Assembly (NCBI GenBank): GCA_902766785.1
Contig: CACXEO010000096.1
Location: forward strand, 1-64,000
Reading direction: 5' to 3'
DNA length: 64,000 nucleotides
DNA from: Oscillospiraceae bacterium
GTDB lineage: Bacteria; Bacillota; Clostridia; Oscillospirales; Ruminococcaceae
Shown: one piece after another, positions 1 to 8,043 of the stretch
Position numbering within the stretch: the stretch's first letter is position 1
Layout of the letters: each line of letters starts with the position of its first letter
Position numbers and translations under genes: made by a program
Notes under the pieces: model-generated
The model's input: the letters and a program-made list of their open reading frames with translations, nothing else
Told to the model about the DNA's origin: nothing
Database searches by the model: none

Positions 1-78
1 AGAAAAACAGCGTTTTTCCCCCCGTGTAACAAAAAATACACACTGAATAATTGCGCCGTTTTCGGCGCGTTTAATACT

Positions 79-106
79 ATTTTTTATTGCTTTCGCAATA
101 AAAAAT
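79..106. terminator. AT-rich perfect hairpin, possible bidirectional terminator
   Basis: A 12-bp perfect stem (79-90 with 95-106) closes on a TTTC loop. The stem has A and T runs at its two feet, so it could terminate transcription in either direction. The low GC content makes this weaker than the other terminators in the window. Confidence 0.35.
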
Positions 107-312
107 TGGCCATGGCCGTAGGCTGGCCGTGAAATCGTAAAATAGACGCACCAAAAACGCACACATGCGCAGGCAGATCCGCGCTGACGCGCTCCCTGCC
201 CAATGCGCGAAAAAATACCCGCTGTGCGGCTATTTTTATACTTGTCTATTGTACCATATTTATCCATGATTTCAATGTTAATTCGTCGAAATTCAAAAAC
301 AGGGCACAAACG

Positions 313-341
313 TGGACGAATAGCCTTTTTTTTGGTATAAT
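313..341 (+). promoter_or_regulatory. Probable sigma-A promoter for yfbR-fabV
   Basis: A -10 box TATAAT at 336-341 lies 17 bases after TGGACG at 313-318. The start codon at 381 follows at a usual distance. Confidence 0.55.
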
Positions 342-380
342 TATTTTATTCACACCCAGAATCAGAAAAGGAGGGGTAGC

Positions 381-956
381 TTGAGCAGCTTTTTTTCTAT
401 GATTCTCAGGATGCGCTATATCAACCGGTGGGGATTAATGCGCAACACCCGCAATGAATCGCTGTCCGAACACAGCCTGGACGTTGCGGTGCTGGCTCAC
501 GCGCTCTGCATCCTCCGCAACAAGCACTACGGAGGAACGTTAAACCCAGAAAAGGCCGCTGTGCTGGCTTTATTCCACGATGCAAGCGAAATTATTACCG
601 GCGACCTCCCCACCCCTGTAAAATACAACAACCCGCAGATTAACACGGCGTACAAAGAGCTGGAGGGTGTTGCCAAGGACAACCTTATTTCCCTGCTGCC
701 GGAGGATCTCCGGGATGAATACGCCGCTGTCTTTCATGAAGAGGCCGCCCCCGAACTTGCACAGGTCATAAAAGCGGCCGACAAGCTCTCGGCACTTATC
801 AAGTGCCTGGAGGAGGAAAAGGCCGGCAACACTGAATTTTCAAAAGCGAAAGCAGCCCAACTGGACGCACTGCGCCGGATGGGGCTACCTGAGGTAGACG
901 AATTTTTGCGGGAGTACATCCCAAGCTTTGAATTGACACTGGACGAGCAGAAATAG
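381..956 (+). CDS. yfbR: HD-domain 5'-deoxynucleotidase YfbR
   Basis: This is a 191-residue HD-superfamily phosphohydrolase close to E. coli YfbR, which removes phosphate from deoxyribonucleoside 5'-monophosphates and helps balance dNTP precursors in the cytosol. Visible signatures are the N-terminal NRWGLMRN segment, SEHS around residue 30, the HD pair in the LFHDASE motif near residues 66-67, the GDLPTPVKY substrate segment, and a later conserved Asp in KAADKLSA. Length and all motifs match the family end to end. The start is TTG, preceded by AAAGGAGGGG at a four-base spacing; the YfbR alignment supports it because homologues have a similar short lead before the NRW motif. fabV follows 23 bases downstream and is probably cotranscribed. 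Confidence 0.93.
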   Translation: MSSFFSMILRMRYINRWGLMRNTRNESLSEHSLDVAVLAHALCILRNKHYGGTLNPEKAAVLALFHDASEIITGDLPTPVKYNNPQINTAYKELEGVAKDNLISLLPEDLRDEYAAVFHEEAAPELAQVIKAADKLSALIKCLEEEKAGNTEFSKAKAAQLDALRRMGLPEVDEFLREYIPSFELTLDEQK

Positions 957-979
957 CCGTCGCGACAGGAGGAAACAGC

Positions 980-2158
980 ATGATCATTGAACCAAAAACC
1001 CGTGGATTCATCTGTACCACCGCCCATCCGTCCGGATGTGCCGAGGCGGTGCGGGAACAAATTGATTACGTTAAAAGCCAGCCAAAAACCGAAGGGACAA
1101 AAAAAGCCCTGATTTTAGGCGCTTCTACCGGTTACGGCCTTGCTTCGCGCATTGCTGCCGCCTATTCCTGCGGCGCCGCTACCCTGGGGGTAATTTTTGA
1201 CAAACCGGCTTCCGGCAGCCGCACCGCCTCCGCGGGCTGGTACAACACCGCTGCCTTTGAGCGCTTTGCCGCCGCCGACGGTCTTTACGCGAAAACCCTA
1301 AACGGTGACGCCTTTTCCAAAGAGATGAAAGAACAGGTTGTGGAGCTGATCAAAAGGGATTTGGGTCAGGTGGACCTGGTTGTTTACAGCCTGGCCTCCC
1401 CCCGCCGCACCCTGGCCAACAACACCACGGTTTCCTCTGTTTTGAAAACGGTGGGTGCTCCCTACACAAACAAAACGATTGATTTAAAGACCAATAAAAT
1501 TTCTGAAATTACCGTTGAACCTGCAACTGAACAGGAAATTGCCGATACCATCGCCGTCATGGGGGGCGAAGATTGGGAAGACTGGGTTGCAGCTTTGAGC
1601 GGCGCGGGCGTTCTCGCTCCGGGAGCCGTCACCGTTGCTTACTCCTATATTGGGCCGGAAGTCACCCACCCAATGTACCTCAATGGCTCCATTGGCATGG
1701 CCAAAAAGCATCTGTTTGAAACATCACTTAAAATCAGCAAAATGTATCCCGGCGTAAAAGCTTATATCTCAGTCAACAAGGCGCTCGTTACCCAGTCAAG
1801 CGCAGCCATTCCAATTGTTCCGCTCTATATTTCAATCCTCTACAAAGTGATGAAAGAAAAGGGCTTGCATGAGGGCTGCATCGAGCAGATGACCCGCTTA
1901 TTCCACGACCGCCTCTACGCGTCCAACATTCTCCTGGACAGTGAAGGCCGAATCCGGGTAGACGATTACGAAATGAAACCGGATATACAGAGTGCCGTTT
2001 CCGTCCTCTGGGAAAAAGTCTCGGATTTAACGCTGGAAGACTGCTGCGATATCGAAGGCTATTGGGACGACTTTTTCCGCATGTTTGGTTTCCGTTATGA
2101 CGGTATAGATTACGCAAAAGATGTGGACGCGAACGTATCAATCCCAAGCATTGTTTAA
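980..2158 (+). CDS. fabV: FabV-type trans-2-enoyl-ACP/CoA reductase (NADH)
   Basis: A 392-residue enoyl reductase of the FabV/Ter family. It reduces the trans-2 double bond of enoyl-ACP (or crotonyl-CoA) with NADH, the last step of each elongation round in type II fatty acid synthesis or a step in butyryl-CoA formation. The N-terminal MIIEPKTRGFICTTAHP is diagnostic. The Rossmann glycine motif GASTGYG lies at residues 47-53 and the family's Y-x8-K catalytic pair is Tyr233 and Lys242. The length is that of full FabV. An AGGAGG site precedes the ATG. It follows yfbR closely and ends at a strong terminator. Whether it serves membrane lipid synthesis or fermentation cannot be decided from sequence; acc/fab genes at the other end of the window make the first plausible. 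Confidence 0.93.
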   Translation: MIIEPKTRGFICTTAHPSGCAEAVREQIDYVKSQPKTEGTKKALILGASTGYGLASRIAAAYSCGAATLGVIFDKPASGSRTASAGWYNTAAFERFAAADGLYAKTLNGDAFSKEMKEQVVELIKRDLGQVDLVVYSLASPRRTLANNTTVSSVLKTVGAPYTNKTIDLKTNKISEITVEPATEQEIADTIAVMGGEDWEDWVAALSGAGVLAPGAVTVAYSYIGPEVTHPMYLNGSIGMAKKHLFETSLKISKMYPGVKAYISVNKALVTQSSAAIPIVPLYISILYKVMKEKGLHEGCIEQMTRLFHDRLYASNILLDSEGRIRVDDYEMKPDIQSAVSVLWEKVSDLTLEDCCDIEGYWDDFFRMFGFRYDGIDYAKDVDANVSIPSIV

Positions 2159-2184
2159 ATATTTTCAACTTTATCAACAATCAA

Positions 2185-2220
2185 AAAAGGCCGGAGCCCA
2201 TAAACGGGCTCCGGCCTTTT
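2185..2220. terminator. Bidirectional rho-independent terminator (fabV / AbrB-like gene)
   Basis: A 15-bp perfect stem (2185-2199 with 2206-2220) with a six-base loop has an A run on one foot and a T run on the other. It sits between the convergent ends of fabV and the AbrB-like gene and can serve both. Confidence 0.9.
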
Positions 2221-2235
2221 ATATTCAAAATAACG

Positions 2236-2487
2236 TTACTGACTGGCTACATCAGATAACTTGGCTATACAGTTTTTACAGATAATTTTCCCCTGATAAT
2301 TAATAGTATCATTCGCGTCGTTACAGAACATACAAGCTGGAGCGTACTTTTTCAGAATAATACAATCATCTTCCACATAAATTTCAAGTGAGTCTTCCGC
2401 TGCAATATCAAAAGACCGGCGCAGCTCAATCGGAAGCACTACCCTTCCGAGATTATCAACCGGCCGTACAATTCCTGTTGACTTCAT
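2236..2487 (-). CDS. AbrB/SpoVT-family DNA-binding protein with C-terminal zinc ribbon
   Basis: An 83-residue transition-state-type regulator. Residues 1-50 form a swapped-hairpin AbrB DNA-binding domain, recognisable by MKSTGIVRPVDNLGRVVLP and the following IELRRSF and DDCIILKKY strands. The C-terminal third holds two Cys-x2-Cys pairs (CMFC and CKNC), a likely small zinc knuckle not present in classical AbrB. Such short AbrB proteins are common in Clostridia and regulate stationary-phase or sporulation genes; the target here is unknown. An upstream in-frame ATG would add 23 residues that do not match the family, and a GGAGGG site precedes the chosen ATG. It is transcribed divergently from spmA, so a sporulation role is a reasonable inference. 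Confidence 0.88.
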   Translation of the reverse strand: MKSTGIVRPVDNLGRVVLPIELRRSFDIAAEDSLEIYVEDDCIILKKYAPACMFCNDANDTINYQGKIICKNCIAKLSDVASQ

Positions 2488-2536
2488 CCTTTTCCCTCCA
2501 GGTTTCCACGAGTTTAACAAAACTTTCAACAACCAT

Positions 2537-2566
2537 ATGATACCATTTATTGGCATTCCTTGTCAA
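2537..2566 (-). promoter_or_regulatory. Sigma-A promoter for the AbrB-like gene
   Basis: On the minus strand TTGACA (2561-2566) is followed after 18 bases by TATCAT (2537-2542). It faces the AbrB-like start at 2487. Confidence 0.7.
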
Positions 2567-2709
2567 TCACAAACTGACAGGTTTTGATGAAATAATTGTA
2601 AATTTAGTAATTCTTGTAAAATATTGGCAATTGTTTTGCTTAAATTGCATCTTTTTAATTAATTTTGATGGTAATTGTCGAATCAATATACAGAAAGGGG
2701 CTTTTCTCC

Positions 2710-3324
2710 ATGATGAAGTGGGTATTTGGGGGCATGATTATCCTCTCGGTAGTCTATGCATTTGCCACCGGAAACGCCGCGGAAGTCTCAAACGCGGCGC
2801 TGAACGAATGTCAAAACGCGGTCCAGTTTTTATTGGTTCTGCTGGGGTCAATGTGCCTGTGGGGCGGCTTTTTAAAGATAGCCGAGCGTTCCGGGTTGAC
2901 GGCGATCATCGCCAAAATCCTCTCCCCGTTTACGCGGCTGCTCTTCCCCTCGCTAAAAAAAGACTCAAAAGCGCTGACCGCCATTTCAATGAATATCACC
3001 GCGAATTTGCTCGGGCTTGGCAATGCCGCCACTCCCTTGGGCATTAGTGCGATGAAAGCGCTTAAAGAGGAAGTGCCTGAACCGCAAAGCGATACTGCAA
3101 GCCACTCGATGATCCTCTTTGTACTACTCAACACCGCTTCTATCCAGCTTCTCCCCACCACAGTTGCCACCCTGAGGCTGCAAAACGGCTCGGCAGTGCC
3201 AATGGATATCCTGCCTGCCGTTCTGCTGACTTCTTTTCTGTCCCTGCTGGTCGCCCTGTTCAGTGCTCTTTGCTGTAAACAGACGCTGCGGGCCAAACAG
3301 CGTTTTACCATCCGGGAGGTGTGA
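2710..3324 (+). CDS. spmA: Spore maturation protein A
   Basis: An integral membrane protein of 204 residues matching SpmA, which with SpmB is needed for full dehydration of the spore core in Bacillus and Clostridium. Several hydrophobic segments are evident (about residues 1-20, 35-55, 130-165 and 170-190). The conserved block ITANLLGLGNAATPLGISAMK, part of the nucleoside-recognition/Gate domain, is present, as is the later NTASIQLLPTT segment. I chose the ATG at 2710 because AAAGGGG lies nine bases upstream and SpmA homologues begin near there; a longer in-frame start at 2665 lacks such a site. spmB begins five bases after the stop. Confidence 0.92.
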   Translation: MMKWVFGGMIILSVVYAFATGNAAEVSNAALNECQNAVQFLLVLLGSMCLWGGFLKIAERSGLTAIIAKILSPFTRLLFPSLKKDSKALTAISMNITANLLGLGNAATPLGISAMKALKEEVPEPQSDTASHSMILFVLLNTASIQLLPTTVATLRLQNGSAVPMDILPAVLLTSFLSLLVALFSALCCKQTLRAKQRFTIREV

Positions 3325-3328
3325 ACGA

Positions 3329-3850
3329 TTGCTTGCAAAATTCGGAGTTTTTGTTATCCCGGCAGTTCTTCTGGGGATCGTCGTTTTCGGTCTGGCCAAA
3401 AGAATTAATATTTACGACGCCTTTCTAGAAGGCGCCAAAGAGGGGGCGATTACAACCTTTCAGATTATGCCGGCTATTATTGCCATCTTGACCGCCATTG
3501 GAATGCTCAAAGCCTCCGGCGCGCTGGCCGCGCTGGTTCAGCTCTTTGAGCCAGTCTGTCGGCTGATTGGTTTTCCGGCCGAACTCACCCCGCTTGCTAT
3601 CATCCGGCCAATTTCAGGAAGCGGCTCCCTCGCCGTACTGGAACAGGTTCTGGGCGATTACGGTCCAGATAGTTTTATAGGCCGGGTTGCAAGTGTGATG
3701 CAGGGCTCAACTGAAACCACCTTTTACACCATTGCCGTCTACTTCGGCGCCGCCCAAATCACAAAGACCCGGTATGCTTTGCCCTGCGCACTTTCAGCGG
3801 ATTTTGCCGGGATGATTCTCAGCGCTGCGGCGGTACGGCTATTGATGTAA
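3329..3850 (+). CDS. spmB: Spore maturation protein B
   Basis: A 173-residue membrane protein, partner of SpmA, of the Gate/nucleoside-recognition family. Characteristic segments are FLEGAKEGAITTFQIMPAII near residue 35, IRPISGSGSLA in the middle and MQGSTETTFYTIAVYFG toward the end. The start is taken as TTG at 3329 because GGGAGGT sits eight bases upstream inside the spmA stop region and SpmB homologues start just before the AKFG segment; an ATG at 3263 would lie deep within spmA. Together with spmA it marks the organism as a spore former (inference). Confidence 0.9.
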   Translation: MLAKFGVFVIPAVLLGIVVFGLAKRINIYDAFLEGAKEGAITTFQIMPAIIAILTAIGMLKASGALAALVQLFEPVCRLIGFPAELTPLAIIRPISGSGSLAVLEQVLGDYGPDSFIGRVASVMQGSTETTFYTIAVYFGAAQITKTRYALPCALSADFAGMILSAAAVRLLM

Positions 3851-3915
3851 GCCTTGTAATTCGACATAGTTTCCGCTATAATAAGATACATCTGAAACGG
3901 CACGGAGGAAAGACC

Positions 3916-4641
3916 ATGAGCCAAAAACGTGTCCGAAAAGTTGTAACAGGTGTACTTTGCGGAATCTGCCTTGCCGGAACTGCCGCTCTTTGCGCCGGAA
4001 TTTTTATCCTTACCAGCGCCATAGCCGGAGCCGGGCAGGGGAACAGCTTAAATCTTTTTGGATATACTATTTTTATAAACGATCAAGGCCAACCGCTTGG
4101 GGATTATCCGCCAGGGACGGCAATTGTTGTGCAGGATGTTCCGCACGATACGCTCAAACCCGGCGATCCTATTGTGTGTAGGGACTTGGATACTGAAAAC
4201 CAATTCTATCCCGTTGTCCGAAAAGTGTTCTTATATGATCCATCAAGCCCATTAACAGTCACGGTTGAAGCCATTGGCGATGGAGAAATCCTCACAGTCA
4301 ACCGGGATGACGTTATTGGAAAATGCGTCTTTTCATCCTATTCTTTGGGCAGTGCTCTTAGTTTTATTCAAAACCAAGAAAAAGGGCTGAGTTTCCTTGC
4401 GCTCATTCTCGGCGGGCTTGCCGTTTTATTTGCCGCCTGTTTTCTGTGGTATATTTTGTTAGGACGCCGCGCTAGAAAAAGAAGCTCGCAGTTCCTGGAT
4501 CCGGAAGAACCACCGGATCTGCTGAAAATGATAGAGCAGGTAGACGTTCCGCTTGAATTGATAGAGCCGGACCCTGCCGCGCCAGCGGAGAAAGCCACCC
4601 CAGAAACGGAGCGGGAAGAGCCTGCCGCCGCGGTTAAATAA
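3916..4641 (+). CDS. Degenerate SipW-like (S26B) signal-peptidase-family membrane protein
   Basis: A 241-residue protein with a membrane helix at about residues 9-37, an extracytoplasmic beta-rich part, a second helix at about 158-183 and a charged Pro/Glu-rich cytosolic tail. The layout and segments such as LFGYTIF, TLKPGDPIVCRD and DDVIGKCVFSSYSLGSALSFIQ resemble SipW-like type I signal peptidases. However the catalytic SGSM motif is absent (the site reads INDQGQPLG) and the usual His of the second motif is replaced in YPVVRKV. I therefore infer a non-catalytic family member. GGAGG precedes the ATG. It stands alone after spmB and ends at a bidirectional terminator. Its role is unknown; a chaperone or scaffold for exported proteins is only a guess. 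Confidence 0.65.
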   Translation: MSQKRVRKVVTGVLCGICLAGTAALCAGIFILTSAIAGAGQGNSLNLFGYTIFINDQGQPLGDYPPGTAIVVQDVPHDTLKPGDPIVCRDLDTENQFYPVVRKVFLYDPSSPLTVTVEAIGDGEILTVNRDDVIGKCVFSSYSLGSALSFIQNQEKGLSFLALILGGLAVLFAACFLWYILLGRRARKRSSQFLDPEEPPDLLKMIEQVDVPLELIEPDPAAPAEKATPETEREEPAAAVK

Positions 4642-4708
4642 AATATAAAACGCCGTCATTTGTTTTCCGGGCATAGGTTACGAAAATAACCTAATTTCAA
4701 ATTATATC

Positions 4709-4743
4709 AAAAAGAGCGTTGTAAAAATCACAACGCTCTTTTT
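4709..4743. terminator. Bidirectional rho-independent terminator (SipW-like gene / rplL)
   Basis: A 14-bp perfect stem (4709-4722 with 4730-4743) and seven-base loop carries A and T runs at its feet. It lies between two convergent genes and marks the end of the rplJ-rplL transcript. Confidence 0.9.
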
Positions 4744-4765
4744 ATGTTTGAATTTAAAATCCAGC

Positions 4766-5137
4766 TTATTTGAGCTCGATCTTCGCGCCAGCTTCTTCCA
4801 GTTTCTTCTGAATTTCTTCAGCATCAGCCTTGGAAGCAGCTTCTTTAATGGTTTTCGGAGCGTTGTCAACCAGCTCTTTTGCCTCTTTCAGACCAAGACC
4901 AGTGATCTCTTTAACAGCTTTGATAACGCCCATCTTGCTTGCGCCAGCCTCAACCAGGACAACGTCAAACTCGGTTTTCTCCTCAGCGGCAGCGCCAGCA
5001 GCAGCCGGAGCTGCAACAGCAACAGCAGCAGCGGAAACACCGAACTCCTCTTCCAGAGCTTTAACAAGCTCGTTGAGCTCTAATACAGTCAGAGCTTTTA
5101 CTTCTTCAATCATAGCTAAAATTTTCTCAGAAGCCAT
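4766..5137 (-). CDS. rplL: Ribosomal protein L7/L12
   Basis: A 123-residue stalk protein of the large subunit that recruits translation GTPases. It shows the N-terminal dimerisation helices ([11 protein letters not shown]), an Ala/Pro-rich hinge at about residues 37-55, and the globular C-terminal domain ending [10 protein letters not shown]...[12 protein letters not shown]. It is the last gene before a strong terminator: the usual downstream rpoB-rpoC pair is absent. Confidence 0.98.
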   Translation of the reverse strand: MASEKILAMIEEVKALTVLELNELVKALEEEFGVSAAAVAVAAPAAAGAAAEEKTEFDVVLVEAGASKMGVIKAVKEITGLGLKEAKELVDNAPKTIKEAASKADAEEIQKKLEEAGAKIELK

Positions 5138-5177
5138 TTGAATTTACCTCCATTTTGTTCGTTTTCATTAAAGTTCA

Positions 5178-5684
5178 TTACGCAACGTCTGCGGATTTCT
5201 CAGCAATCTGATTAAGCACAACAGCGAGATTGGCAATCGGCGCGTTCAAGCTGCTGAGCATCTGAGCGACAAGAACCTCTTTCGAAGGAATCTTCGCAAT
5301 TGCGGTTACAGTGGCAACATCAATGACCTCGCCATCCATAAAACCTGCCTTAACCGACAAAGCAGCGCCCTTAAGTTCCTCAGAATATTTTACAAGGATT
5401 CTCGCAGCGGCCATCTGGTCTTCACTGCTGACTGCAAGTGCAGTCGTGCCGTTAAGCACCTCGTCAAAGTCGTAGCCGACTTCCTTGGTAGCAAAACGCA
5501 GCATAGTATTTTTGACTACAAAATAATCAACGCCTGCTTCACGCAGCTCTTTTCTGAGCTTGGTATCAGTTGCAACGTCAATTCCCTTGTAATCAACCAG
5601 AACACCGGCAGAAGCATTTTTCAGCTTTTCACTGAGCTTGCTTACAAGCTCCTTTTTACTCTCTAAGATTTTTTCGCTTGGCAA
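5178..5684 (-). CDS. rplJ: Ribosomal protein L10
   Basis: A 168-residue protein that anchors L7/L12 dimers on 23S rRNA. The SAGVLVDYKGI, LRKELREAGVDYFVVKNT and NGTTALAVSSED segments are typical, and the C-terminal helix (AQMLSSLNAPIANLAVVLNQI) is the L12-binding part. It is first in the rplJ-rplL pair, preceded by a long leader with an L10-binding structure and attenuator. Confidence 0.98.
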   Translation of the reverse strand: MPSEKILESKKELVSKLSEKLKNASAGVLVDYKGIDVATDTKLRKELREAGVDYFVVKNTMLRFATKEVGYDFDEVLNGTTALAVSSEDQMAAARILVKYSEELKGAALSVKAGFMDGEVIDVATVTAIAKIPSKEVLVAQMLSSLNAPIANLAVVLNQIAEKSADVA

Positions 5685-5699
5685 AACATTTCACCTCCC

Positions 5700-5864
5700 G
5701 GTAACAAATCAATCCACACAAAAGCCCTTCCTCCACAAGCCGTGAAGAAAGGGCAAACACACAAAATACAACTGTACTTTAAATGTCAGCGTTTCTCCTC
5801 GGCAGGTAGGCCAGGCCTTTTATGCATATAAGCACCTGCTGTCTTAAGAAATAACAGCTTTTAC
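5700..5864 (-). promoter_or_regulatory. L10 leader (autoregulatory 5'UTR of rplJ-rplL)
   Basis: Read on the minus strand, this non-coding stretch contains the conserved kink-turn-like arrangement of the Firmicutes L10 leader: AGCAGGTGCTTATATGC, then AAAAGGCCTGGCCTACCTGC and CGAGGAGAAACGC (about 5788-5842). In that family L10 (with L12) binds the leader mRNA and represses the operon. A terminator-like hairpin closes the leader just before the ribosome-binding site, so attenuation is the likely mechanism. Identification rests on recall of the leader consensus, not on a covariance search. Confidence 0.8.
5720..5754 (-). terminator. Attenuator hairpin in the L10 leader
   Basis: On the minus strand a 13-pair stem (with two G-T pairs) around a five-base loop is followed by TTTT. 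It lies between the L10-binding structure and rplJ and would cut transcription when the leader is in its repressed fold. Confidence 0.7.
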
Positions 5865-5893
5865 AGTATAACACAGGCCTTAGGCCTTGTCAA
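5865..5893 (-). promoter_or_regulatory. Sigma-A promoter for rplJ-rplL
   Basis: Minus-strand TTGACA (5888-5893), a 17-base spacer and TATACT (5865-5870). It shows that rplJL has its own promoter immediately after rplA. Confidence 0.85.
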
Positions 5894-5898
5894 CTAAA

Positions 5899-6594
5899 TT
5901 ATACGCCAAATTTAGCGGAATTAACTTTTACACCAGGGCCCATGGTTGTGGTAACAACGCAGGATTTGATGTACTGGCCTTTAGCGGCAGCCGGTTTCGC
6001 GGCTACTACGGCTTTCATCAGGGTGTTGAAGTTCTCTTCCAGCTTCTCTACACCGAAAGATGCCTTACCGATCGGGCAGTGGATGATATTGGTCTTATCC
6101 AGGCGGTACTCGATTTTACCAGCCTTCGCCTCGGTAACGGCACGGGCAACATCCGGCGTTACGGTGCCAGCTTTCGGGTTCGGCATCAAACCGCGGGGGC
6201 CAAGGACACGGCCCAGACGGCCGACAAGGCCCATCATGTCCGGAGTTGCAATGACAACATCAAAATCCATCCAGCCTTCGCCCTGGATTTTAGCAACCAA
6301 TTCCTCCGCGCCAACATAATCAGCACCGGCATCCTCTGCAGCCTTTACGTTGTCGCCTTTGGCGAAAACACAGACACGAACCGTTTTACCAGTTCCGTTC
6401 GGCAGAACAACCGCACCGCGGACCTGCTGGTCAGCATGCCGGGAGTCAACGCCCAGACGGATATGGGCTTCAACAGTTTCGTCAAATTTTGCTTTCGCGG
6501 TTTTAATTGTTAAATCCATCGCATCGGTCGGATCGTACAATTTGGTACGGTCGACGAGCTTTGCGCTTTCTACATACTTTTTACCATGTTTCAT
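5899..6594 (-). CDS. rplA: Ribosomal protein L1
   Basis: A 231-residue two-domain protein of the L1 stalk, also known to repress its own operon in bacteria. Typical segments are [53 protein letters not shown] and [11 protein letters not shown]. It follows rplK and precedes the separate rplJL promoter. Confidence 0.98.
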   Translation of the reverse strand: MKHGKKYVESAKLVDRTKLYDPTDAMDLTIKTAKAKFDETVEAHIRLGVDSRHADQQVRGAVVLPNGTGKTVRVCVFAKGDNVKAAEDAGADYVGAEELVAKIQGEGWMDFDVVIATPDMMGLVGRLGRVLGPRGLMPNPKAGTVTPDVARAVTEAKAGKIEYRLDKTNIIHCPIGKASFGVEKLEENFNTLMKAVVAAKPAAAKGQYIKSCVVTTTMGPGVKVNSAKFGV

Positions 6595-6657
6595 AACTCA
6601 ATCATATCCTCCCTCATGAGTGGTTAATAACGGAAATTTCCTCCCACCAGCGGGCTA

Positions 6658-7083
6658 TTAATCGACAACTTCAATACCCATGGAACGCGCGGTTCCAGCG
6701 ATCATGCTCATAGCGGTATCAATATTAGCCGCGTTGAGGTCGGGCATTTTGGTTTCAGCGATTTTTCTAACCTGCTCCTTGGTAATTTTTGCTACCTTTA
6801 TCTTGTTCGGCACACCAGAGCCGCTTTCAATTCCACACGCCTTTTTAATCAGGACGGAAGCCGGCGGAGTTTTTGTGATAAAGGTAAAGGAGCGGTCCGC
6901 GTATACGGTAATAACAACCGGGATGATAAGACCCGCGTCGTTCTTTGTGCGCTCATTGAATTCCTTTGTAAATGACACGATATTGACGCCGTGCTGACCT
7001 AACGCAGGACCAACCGGCGGTGCAGGAGTAGCCTTACCTGCAGGGATCTGAAGCTTGATATAGCCTGTAACCTTCTGAGCCAT
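6658..7083 (-). CDS. rplK: Ribosomal protein L11
   Basis: A 141-residue protein of the GTPase-associated centre. The Pro-rich [19 protein letters not shown] and the C-terminal RNA-binding [18 protein letters not shown] segment are diagnostic. The ATG at 7083 is preceded by GGAGG and gives the standard [10 protein letters not shown] start; a longer reading frame upstream is spurious. L11 is also the substrate of PrmA, encoded elsewhere in this window. Confidence 0.98.
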   Translation of the reverse strand: MAQKVTGYIKLQIPAGKATPAPPVGPALGQHGVNIVSFTKEFNERTKNDAGLIIPVVITVYADRSFTFITKTPPASVLIKKACGIESGSGVPNKIKVAKITKEQVRKIAETKMPDLNAANIDTAMSMIAGTARSMGIEVVD

Positions 7084-7200
7084 TTTTTGCACCTCCAAAA
7101 TTACGTGGTTTCTGGCGGAACAGGACTCATTTCCCATTCCTCCCACCAGCAAAACGGCGAATGCCGCTGCTGAAAACCGGCATTAAGCCGGCGGAACGCT

Positions 7201-7725
7201 TTACTCTTTGACCGAGACAACCTGTTCCAGCTCAAGTTCCACAGGAGTCTCGCGCCCAAACATTGAAACGGTGAGCTTGACCTTGTTTTTCTCAGTGTCA
7301 ATCTCATCCACAATGCCGACAAAGCCTTCCAGCGGACCGATAACGACCTTCACGTTATCGCCGACCGCGTAGTCAACGGTAACCTGACGCGTTTCAACGC
7401 CCAGCGCCTCAACCTCTTTTTCAGTGAGGGGGATGGGCTTGGATGCCGGTCCGACAAACCCTGTTACACCGCGGATATTCCGCACGACATACCAGGAATC
7501 ATCCGTCAAAATCATTTTCACGAGCACATAGCCCGGAAACACTTTGCGCTCTACTTCGCGCTTTTTGTTGTCTTTTACCTCGACAACGGTTTCGGTCGGA
7601 ACCTTGACCTCATGGATTAAATCATGAAGCTGATGGTTTTCCACGACCTTTTCGATATTCTGCGCAACCTTATTCTCATAGCCGGAATAGGTATGCACAA
7701 CATACCACCTTGCGGTTTCTGACAT
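7201..7725 (-). CDS. nusG: Transcription elongation/antitermination factor NusG
   Basis: A 174-residue protein with an NGN domain (ARWYVVHTYSGYENKVAQNIE at the start, FPGYVLVKM in the middle) and a C-terminal KOW domain (GDNVKVVIGPLEGFVGIVDEID). It binds RNA polymerase and influences pausing and termination. It follows secE in the conserved order and has a GGAGG site before the ATG. Confidence 0.98.
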   Translation of the reverse strand: MSETARWYVVHTYSGYENKVAQNIEKVVENHQLHDLIHEVKVPTETVVEVKDNKKREVERKVFPGYVLVKMILTDDSWYVVRNIRGVTGFVGPASKPIPLTEKEVEALGVETRQVTVDYAVGDNVKVVIGPLEGFVGIVDEIDTEKNKVKLTVSMFGRETPVELELEQVVSVKE

Positions 7726-7762
7726 AGTTTACCTCCACAGACCCTTGCGACGGGCTTTCATG

Positions 7763-8026
7763 TTACGCCTGCTGCAGGACAAATCGAACGATCAGGCCCA
7801 GAACAGCGTCCAACCCGGCCACAAACGCGCCCATAATGATCACGGCGGCAAGAACAACAAGAGTATTGTTGATTACCTGCTTTTTCGTGGGCCAGACAAT
7901 TTTTTTGTACTCGCCTCTCAGGTCCTTGAAGTAGCGGATCATTTTTTTGAGAAAACCGACTTTTTGCTTTTTTTCAGCTTTCTTCGGCTTAGCCGAAGCC
8001 TTTTCAGCAATGTCTTTTTTGGCCAT
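7763..8026 (-). CDS. secE: Preprotein translocase subunit SecE
   Basis: An 87-residue single-pass membrane subunit of the SecYEG channel. A Lys-rich N-terminal segment is followed by FLKKMIRYFKDLRGEYKKIVWPTKKQ, the conserved amphipathic helix, and one hydrophobic helix of about 25 residues. The ATG at 8026 is favoured over a GTG nine bases upstream because the AAAGGTGAG site overlaps that GTG and is well spaced for the ATG. Confidence 0.96.
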   Translation of the reverse strand: MAKKDIAEKASAKPKKAEKKQKVGFLKKMIRYFKDLRGEYKKIVWPTKKQVINNTLVVLAAVIIMGAFVAGLDAVLGLIVRFVLQQA

Positions 8027-8043
8027 TTCTCTCACCTTTCCGT

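Larger units (their letters stand above)
1..380. other. Intergenic region upstream of yfbR
   Basis: I see no convincing gene in this stretch. It carries a GC hairpin (gcgccg/cggcgc, about 52-67), an AT-rich perfect hairpin at 79-106, a GGCCATGGCC palindrome near 108-117, and the yfbR promoter at its right end. The left edge may be the downstream region of a gene outside the window. Confidence 0.5.
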
